The notes beneath the pieces are model-generated. The model did not search any database. It saw only the letters and a list, made by a program, of their open reading frames with translations, and had not been told where the DNA came from. From Akkermansiaceae bacterium (GTDB lineage: Bacteria > Verrucomicrobiota > Verrucomicrobiia > Verrucomicrobiales > Akkermansiaceae), in contig JALZVA010000108.1 of assembly GCA_023301335.1 (NCBI GenBank), positions 1 to 12,271 on the forward strand: a stretch of 12,271 nucleotides of DNA. Direction: 5' to 3'. Shown here piece by piece: positions 7,313 to 12,271 of this stretch. Each line of letters starts with the position of its first letter. Within the stretch, counting starts at the first letter, position 1. The translations under genes and the position numbers were made by a program.

Positions 7313-8895
7313 TATTTATAAGTAGTGAATTTTTTAGGATCGAAGGCATCCCTAACCGCCTCTCCAACGAATGTAATAAGTAACAGCATCGTTGTCAGAG
7401 CGACAAAAGAAGAAGTCACAAGCCAAGGTTTTGAGTATTGCTCCAAGCCATCTTTTAACAAGGTTCCCCAAGTTGCAGATTTTTCAGGAGGTAGGCCAAA
7501 ACCAAGATAATCTAACGCCGTCAAGCCAGACACCACACCTGCGACACTGAACGGTATCAGCGTGACTAAAATCGACATGGTATTGGGCAAGATGTGAGAA
7601 AATACAATTCTTGAAGTCCCTGCTCCCATCACGCGTGCGGCAGCAACATAGTCTCTAGACTTCTCTTTTAATGCCGCGGTCCGCATCAGGTAGGTCATTC
7701 CCATCCAACCAAAGAGGATAAATATCGCTAAAATCATCCCCAAGCCACGGTACTCAGACTTGATCATGCCACTGAAAATAATCACGACAAACAAGAATGG
7801 GATACTAGAGAAAATCTCAATTAGTCTCTGGAAAACAAGGTCAAATACACCGCCGAAATAACCCATGATGAGACCCACTGATATCCCTATCGCAAAAATC
7901 GTCGGGATATAAATAATCACCGCTTTGAGGTTCACTTGGAGGCCCCCGTAGAGATAAGCCACCAGATCATTCGCGCCCTTTGTCGTGCCTAAGTAATGCC
8001 CTCTCTCAGCCATCGGTGGTGAAGGTGGGTAAAACACCTTATAGACACCTGCTATAGCTTCTGCTTTGTAAGCTTCTAAACTCCCTTCCCCTGTATATTT
8101 TTCACTTCCAGCCACTAAGTTTCCATTCTCATAGCTAGCCCGATAGGTCACATCACCTGAGGGATCTCGGCCTGCGGCTCGGCCTTGAAGCACCCCTTTA
8201 CGGTATTCGTAAGAAATTTGTTTTTTCTCTGCATCTTCCGCTAAGAGAGTGGTCGCCTGCCCGCTGAATACTTTGCCATCGATTCCCAGCAATAAACCGT
8301 TCTTTTCTTCTAGTTTAACAAAAGGAAGATCAACGGTGTCTTGAGTTGGGGCAAAAGGAATAAAGGGCATCAACACGGAAAGAGTATCATCGTCCTTAGC
8401 CAGTTTCGCGAGTGTGCGGTAGTTCACTTCCTGTGAGGTTCCGTCTGCATTAAATAACTTATCTTGGTAAACCTCTCTCTTGAAAGCGGGGAAGTAAAAC
8501 TCACCTTTATGCTGCACGTAGAGAGCTTTCTTACCCACAATAATTTGATCTAGAGATGCTAGGAAAATGAAGAAACATAAGATCGCGAAAGAAATATAGC
8601 CTCTTCTATTTGCTTTAAAACGTCTGAGTCGTTCTTTTGTCACAGGCTGTAACTCTGCCCCCGCAGGCACCTTGATCAATATCCAGACTGCTATTATAGT
8701 TTTAAGTAATGAGATAAGGAATCCGAACCAAAGGAATTTTTTCAGCTCTGTTCCTTCACCGTGTTCACTTCTTAAGAAATCAAACTCATAGGCAAGGTTA
8801 TACGCCCAACTGAGAGTAGGTACTACGAAGCCAAGGATTTCTAACACTGCGGAAAGCACTGCTATCAATATCAATATCCATGCAATTTTTCTCAT
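7312..8895 (-). CDS. yejE: YejE-type ABC permease with MORN-like insert
   Basis: A 527-residue inner-membrane permease. Two extra hydrophobic helices (about 4-30 and 54-76) come before the canonical start of the family, RRFKANRRGYISF (91-103), which closely matches E. coli YejE. So do YFPAFK (134-139), GHYLGT (299-304), FGWM (395-398), DYLGFGLP (462-469) and the near-terminal GEAVRDAFDP (511-520). The loop for ATPase coupling (EAA-type) spans about 415-440. Between the first canonical helix and the channel core is a long extracytoplasmic region. Residues 205-265 contain three GKVFSG / KGVLQG / NGNLVAG turns spaced 27 and 24 residues apart, resembling MORN-type repeats. E. coli YejE is about 340 residues and lacks this. 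Start: ATG six bases after the yejB stop, without a Shine-Dalgarno sequence. It forms the channel with YejB. Confidence 0.92.
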   Translation of the reverse strand: MRKIAWILILIAVLSAVLEILGFVVPTLSWAYNLAYEFDFLRSEHGEGTELKKFLWFGFLISLLKTIIAVWILIKVPAGAELQPVTKERLRRFKANRRGYISFAILCFFIFLASLDQIIVGKKALYVQHKGEFYFPAFKREVYQDKLFNADGTSQEVNYRTLAKLAKDDDTLSVLMPFIPFAPTQDTVDLPFVKLEEKNGLLLGIDGKVFSGQATTLLAEDAEKKQISYEYRKGVLQGRAAGRDPSGDVTYRASYENGNLVAGSEKYTGEGSLEAYKAEAIAGVYKVFYPPSPPMAERGHYLGTTKGANDLVAYLYGGLQVNLKAVIIYIPTIFAIGISVGLIMGYFGGVFDLVFQRLIEIFSSIPFLFVVIIFSGMIKSEYRGLGMILAIFILFGWMGMTYLMRTAALKEKSRDYVAAARVMGAGTSRIVFSHILPNTMSILVTLIPFSVAGVVSGLTALDYLGFGLPPEKSATWGTLLKDGLEQYSKPWLVTSSFVALTTMLLLITFVGEAVRDAFDPKKFTTYK

Positions 8896-8901
8896 CAGAC
8901 T

Positions 8902-10260
8902 TTAATCAAATTTCACTCTAGGGTCCACAAATGCCACAATGACATCTGATAAAATATTCCCCAATAACATGAGGAACGCACTCACTGTCAAGGTCCCCAT
9001 GATCACATTGATATCACGTGTGAGCACCGCTTCATACTGCAGCTTACCAAATCCTTGAATGTCAAAAACTTGCTCAATCAACATGCTCCCACTAACAAAG
9101 ATAGTAATTAAACCTCCCAGACCAGTTGCGATCGGAATAAACGAGTTTCTAAATGCATGCCCAATCACAGCTTTCCGGAAGCTCACACCTTTCGCCATCG
9201 CTGTGCGAACGTAGTCGGCGGATAGGTTATCCATTAAAGAGTTTTTCATCAGCATCGTCAGCATGGCAAAGCCACTGATCACATAACAGATAAGAGGAAG
9301 AACGGTATGATGGAGGACATCGACAATCTGCCCAAGGAATGAAAGCTCTTCAAAGTTCTGACTGGCCATTCCAAAAATTGGGAACCATCCCGTGCGGGCT
9401 CCCAAGAACACAACCATCAATGCACCCAAGGCGTAAGCAGGGATTGCGTATCCAACAAAAATTAGCACCGAGCTCAATGTGTCAAACCATGACCTATGCC
9501 CGATCGCCTTTGCGATTCCTAGAGGAATACAAGCCCCATAGATAATAATGGTAGAAAGAATCCCAAAGTATAAAGCGACAGGAACTCTGCTGATGATCAG
9601 TGACCAGACGGTATCACCGTAGGTGTCTGAGCGTCGTAAATCCCCCTGTAAGAGCCCTGCAAACTCTGTGCGATACGCGACTACGCGATGCACATAGTTC
9701 GTAGTAATCTCAGAAACCTCTTTTTTATCCCTTCTTGCCTGCCTCTCTTTTCTCTCCAAGGGAGCTTCTACGCGGATACTCCATCCGTCATCACGTGGGT
9801 CTTTCTCGGTGTCTTTATAGACAAATTTTCCTATCTTAACTTCGTCCTCTGGGTTCACTGCAGGTTTATCCAGAATTACTGTAACAATGGCATCCGTTCC
9901 TCTTAGGACGAAGTCTCCTTGCTGTTTAGGATTTAGCCCGACTACAATCGAGTCGGATTTCATCTCATACTTAGATAGCTGTGATTCTCTAGGAAATACT
10001 CCTAACCATTGTAAATAGGCGTAAAGCATGGGTTTATCATACCCGTATTCCTCCTCTAGGCGTTCCTTTTGTTCAGGTGAAAGCGCTCCAGCTTCTTTAC
10101 TATCGCCTTTACTACTCCCGCTATCTCCCGCCATCCCAGCTTGAAGGATTCTGTCCATTGGTCCCCCAGGTACGAGGCGCGTGACAAAAAACACCAACAA
10201 GGTGATCCCTAGCATAGTAGGGATAATTAAAAGAAATCTGCGTATGAAGTAAGCTTTCAC
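8902..10260 (-). CDS. yejB: YejB-type ABC permease with extracytoplasmic insert
   Basis: A 452-residue inner-membrane permease, longer than the usual 310-365 residues. The N-terminal helix (8-29) is followed by RLVPGGPMDR (28-37), where the GGP motif is typical of YejB-like permeases. Then come a family-typical LSPEQ...YGYDKP segment (60-77) and an inserted polar, beta-rich stretch (about 91-200). The family sequence resumes at LLQGDLRRSDTYGDTVWSLI, followed by the core helices (about 227-250, 262-288, 317-340, 378-398, 420-445). The ATPase-coupling loop is DYVRTAMAKG and following residues (349-377). The protein ends with VDPRVKFD, as this family does. The start is a GTG at 10260; an in-frame stop 21 bases upstream belongs to the preceding gene and rules out a longer product. 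No Shine-Dalgarno sequence is visible, which suggests translation after read-through from the upstream gene. Confidence 0.92.
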   Translation of the reverse strand: MKAYFIRRFLLIIPTMLGITLLVFFVTRLVPGGPMDRILQAGMAGDSGSSKGDSKEAGALSPEQKERLEEEYGYDKPMLYAYLQWLGVFPRESQLSKYEMKSDSIVVGLNPKQQGDFVLRGTDAIVTVILDKPAVNPEDEVKIGKFVYKDTEKDPRDDGWSIRVEAPLERKERQARRDKKEVSEITTNYVHRVVAYRTEFAGLLQGDLRRSDTYGDTVWSLIISRVPVALYFGILSTIIIYGACIPLGIAKAIGHRSWFDTLSSVLIFVGYAIPAYALGALMVVFLGARTGWFPIFGMASQNFEELSFLGQIVDVLHHTVLPLICYVISGFAMLTMLMKNSLMDNLSADYVRTAMAKGVSFRKAVIGHAFRNSFIPIATGLGGLITIFVSGSMLIEQVFDIQGFGKLQYEAVLTRDINVIMGTLTVSAFLMLLGNILSDVIVAFVDPRVKFD

Positions 10261-10281
10261 GTTTAAATGATGAGAGATGTA

Positions 10282-10998
10282 TTACACTGTGTGAGGTTCC
10301 TCTGGCGAACATATTTTTCCCATACTCTGTAACTCCTCTTCGGTCAGTTCACGAAAATCGCCCTCAGGAAGATCTAGATGGAGCGTTCCTATGGATTTTC
10401 TATGTAATGAAACGACTCGGTTATTAAATTTTAGCAACATCCTTTTGATCTGGTGATGCATGCCTTCGTAGATTGTTAGTTCCATCTGCATCGGTGTTAT
10501 GAGTGTAACGCCAGCAGCCTGAGTTTTCACCTTTTCTTTTTCAAAAAAAACACCGGCTTTAAAAGCTTCTATCATTTGGTTCTCGATTTTATTCTCTGCT
10601 TCGATTCGGTACACTTTCCCGACCTTTGAGCTGGGGCTGGTGATTTCCCTACTCCATTTCCCGTCATTGGTGAGTATGACTAAACCTGTGGTGAACTTAT
10701 CCAGTCTCCCTGCGAGATGGAGCGGTTCCGTCATTTCAGGGAGTAGTTCTAACACAGTTGGGCTGAGTTTATCCGTGGTCGCACAGACATAGCCTGCGGG
10801 CTTGTGCAGCATGATGTAATGTGCACGTGCGTTAGCGAGGATTTCTGTATCAAATCTGACCTGATCAAACTTCCCCACTTCATGACCAGCATGGCTCACC
10901 TGACGGCCATTCACCCAGAGCCGGCCTTCGGCAATACTCTTCTGAGCAGCTTTTTTTCCTAGTTTTTTATGATGGAACAGGAACTTATCCGCTCTCAT
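10282..10998 (-). CDS. RsuA/RluB/RluE-family pseudouridine synthase (second copy)
   Basis: A 238-residue enzyme that should convert a specific uridine in rRNA to pseudouridine. An S4 RNA-binding domain (about 1-48, with DKFL and VNGRQV) is followed by the synthase domain: LHKPAGYVCAT (64-74), the catalytic loop GRLDKFTTGL (97-106) with nucleophile Asp100, and the C-terminal HHQIKRML motif. It is related in sequence to the gene just upstream, so the pair probably arose by duplication. It differs at several motif residues, for example HHQIKRML against YHQVKRMF, which suggests a different target. The ATG overlaps the stop of the upstream gene in an ATGA junction, so the two are translationally coupled. 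The target rRNA position cannot be read from sequence. The transporter genes begin 21 bases downstream. Confidence 0.88.
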   Translation of the reverse strand: MRADKFLFHHKKLGKKAAQKSIAEGRLWVNGRQVSHAGHEVGKFDQVRFDTEILANARAHYIMLHKPAGYVCATTDKLSPTVLELLPEMTEPLHLAGRLDKFTTGLVILTNDGKWSREITSPSSKVGKVYRIEAENKIENQMIEAFKAGVFFEKEKVKTQAAGVTLITPMQMELTIYEGMHHQIKRMLLKFNNRVVSLHRKSIGTLHLDLPEGDFRELTEEELQSMGKICSPEEPHTV

Positions 10999-11696
10999 GC
11001 CTTCTTTAGAAACGATTCCACCTCTTTCTGAGAAAGCTCACGGTAGTCGCCCTCTTCTAAGTCATTGAGGTCAATAGCACCAACCGAACGACGATGAAGC
11101 TTAAGGACTTTGTTTCCACAGGCACCGAACATTCTTTTCACTTGGTGATAGCGTCCCTCTCTGAGTTCGAGGCTGGCGTGTTTCTCCCCTTCGATACGTA
11201 AAGTTGCGGGTAAGGTGAGCTTATCTGAATCTTTGAGTAGAAAGCCTTCTTCAAATTTTTTGACTAAGTCTTCAGGAATCAGGTCCGCAGTTTCCACTTC
11301 ATACACTTTCACTTGTTTATAATTAGGAGAGGTCACTCTGTGAATCCATTGCCCATCTGTTGAGAGGAGGACTAGCCCCGTTGTGTCCTGATCTAAACGG
11401 CCTGCAATTTTTAAAGCTTCGTCATCAAAATCAGGGATCAGATCTAGCACCGTGTCATGGTCTGCGTCCTCCGTGGCACAGACCACCCCGGCAGGTTTAT
11501 GAAATGCCAAATAGGTTTCCCCGGTCACCACCACTTCTTGAGTGAGGATGAATACGTCATCGGTTTCTTTAATCTTGTCCCCTATTCCCAGCACCACTTC
11601 TCCATTTACGGTGACTATGCCATCTTTGATTGCCGCTCTGGCTTCTGAGCGACTAAGGCCTGCGTTATTCGCAAGGTATTTATCTATCCGTAACAT
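10995..11696 (-). CDS. rsuA: 16S rRNA pseudouridine synthase RsuA
   Basis: A 233-residue protein, nearly the same length as E. coli RsuA (231), which makes pseudouridine 516 in 16S rRNA. The S4 domain is at the N-terminus (RIDKYLANNAGLSR, then VTVNGE around 28-33). The synthase domain follows with HKPAGVVCATEDADHDTVL (66-84), the catalytic GRLDQDTTGLVL (99-110) with Asp102, DGQWIHRVTSP (114-124), and the closing EGRYHQVKRMF and GDYREL motifs. The DGQW-HR-TSP string and the Asp position match RsuA better than RluB or RluF. The ATG shares one base with the stop of the upstream GH75-like gene (TAATG), and the stop overlaps the next gene (ATGA). Expression is therefore probably tied to both neighbours. 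Confidence 0.92.
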   Translation of the reverse strand: MLRIDKYLANNAGLSRSEARAAIKDGIVTVNGEVVLGIGDKIKETDDVFILTQEVVVTGETYLAFHKPAGVVCATEDADHDTVLDLIPDFDDEALKIAGRLDQDTTGLVLLSTDGQWIHRVTSPNYKQVKVYEVETADLIPEDLVKKFEEGFLLKDSDKLTLPATLRIEGEKHASLELREGRYHQVKRMFGACGNKVLKLHRRSVGAIDLNDLEEGDYRELSQKEVESFLKKA

Positions 11697-12271
11697 TAAT
11701 TTGAATAAGGTAAGGTGTTTGACCAGTTGTGTAGTTGGTAATCAGCAGAGAGACCTCCTATCTGGTCAATCAATTCCTGGCATTTTTTCCTCCAGGTTTG
11801 GTAATTCGGAGCCGATTTCACAGTTTCACGGCTATTGGGGAAAACGAGGTAAGTCACGGTCAAATCAGAAACTGGGCGGCTGTAAGGGCTGGCTCTTTTA
11901 TTTATTTCCTTCGCCATTCGTAATGATGCTTCACCGACTTTATAGGTCGGCCCACCATCTCCCACGATACATGGATAGAGCTTATCCTCATAAATGACCA
12001 CCGCGTAATCTCCTGCTTTAGGGCAAAATGCATCATCCTTATCTACCAGCATATTCACTGGAATAACGATAAAAGGATCGTACTCTGCCACTAAATAACT
12101 CTGCCATTTCATGTCTTCAATGGTGGTTTCTAGATACTTAAGCCTCTCCTGCAGCCAGGTCTTCCGCGTGGCTGAGGTTCCTGCTGCGGCCAACTCAGAT
12201 TTGGCATTCTCCACTCTTTTCTTAAACCCAGCAGCCATTGGATTAGGGACTTCTGTTTGCTTCTTCCAGAA
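11696..12271 (-). CDS. GH75 chitosanase-like protein, 5' partial
   Basis: The frame has no stop up to the right edge, so the true start is outside the window; the ATG at 12238 is probably internal. The visible 191 residues begin with a charged helical stretch (to about residue 45 counted from that ATG). A glycoside hydrolase family 75 core follows: a DPFIVIP strand, the GDYAVVIY segment (77-84), GDGGPTYKVGEAS (93-105) and VTYLVFPNS (128-136). GH75 enzymes cut chitosan, usually outside the cell, using an Asp and a Glu nine residues apart. Asp94 and Glu103 here have that spacing, so the core looks catalytically competent. The helical N-terminal part is not a standard piece of the fungal enzymes. 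Because the N-terminus is missing, I cannot tell whether there is a signal peptide. The stop overlaps the rsuA start. Confidence 0.85.
   Translation of the reverse strand, partial: FWKKQTEVPNPMAAGFKKRVENAKSELAAAGTSATRKTWLQERLKYLETTIEDMKWQSYLVAEYDPFIVIPVNMLVDKDDAFCPKAGDYAVVIYEDKLYPCIVGDGGPTYKVGEASLRMAKEINKRASPYSRPVSDLTVTYLVFPNSRETVKSAPNYQTWRKKCQELIDQIGGLSADYQLHNWSNTLPYSN

Noticed and set aside
11542..11997. Plus-strand open frame of 151 codons
   Set aside because: It lies opposite the well-supported rsuA and GH75 genes, its translation has no recognisable motif, and it crosses their junction.

Overview
The window is a stretch of bacterial chromosome with almost no intergenic space. It holds two plus-strand genes and the tail of a third (1-3164). 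These converge on a single minus-strand run that fills 3179-12271. No RNA gene, insertion sequence, CRISPR array or prophage is visible. The longest non-coding gap is about 35 bases, so no stretch over 300 bases lacks a gene. The source is most likely a Gram-negative-type bacterium of the Verrucomicrobiota. The evidence is a bacterial GH75-type protein, a non-canonical aldo/keto reductase of a kind I associate with that phylum, and start sites that nearly all lack a Shine-Dalgarno sequence. This placement is inference; no rRNA or marker gene confirms it.

Plus strand: the C-terminal 101 residues of an acidic, low-complexity protein that ends in a possible sliding-clamp-binding peptide; an aldo/keto reductase-fold protein that has lost two of its four catalytic residues; and a membrane-anchored coiled-coil protein with TPR-like helices.

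Minus strand, in transcription order: a GH75 chitosanase-like protein whose 5' end lies outside the window; two adjacent RsuA-family 16S rRNA pseudouridine synthases; and a five-gene ABC importer (YejB-type permease, YejE-type permease, YejA-like substrate-binding lipoprotein, OppD-type ATPase, OppF-type ATPase). The junctions are TAATG, ATGA, 21 bases, 6 bases, TAATG, a short overlap, and 17 bases. All seven genes could therefore lie on one transcript, with the promoter beyond the right edge or inside an upstream gene.

The importer should move short peptides or peptide-like compounds across the inner membrane. The lipoprotein binds the substrate, the two permeases form the channel, and OppD and OppF hydrolyse ATP. 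It combines Yej-type membrane parts, which in E. coli work with a single fused ATPase (YejF), with separate OppD and OppF ATPases. Four of the five subunits carry unusual additions or changes: an inserted extracytoplasmic segment in YejB, a MORN-like repeat insert plus two extra membrane helices in YejE, a long helical stalk on the binding protein, and a CX2C-X27-CX2C tail on OppD where OppF has lost its cysteines. This remodelled transporter is the best candidate in the window for something undescribed.
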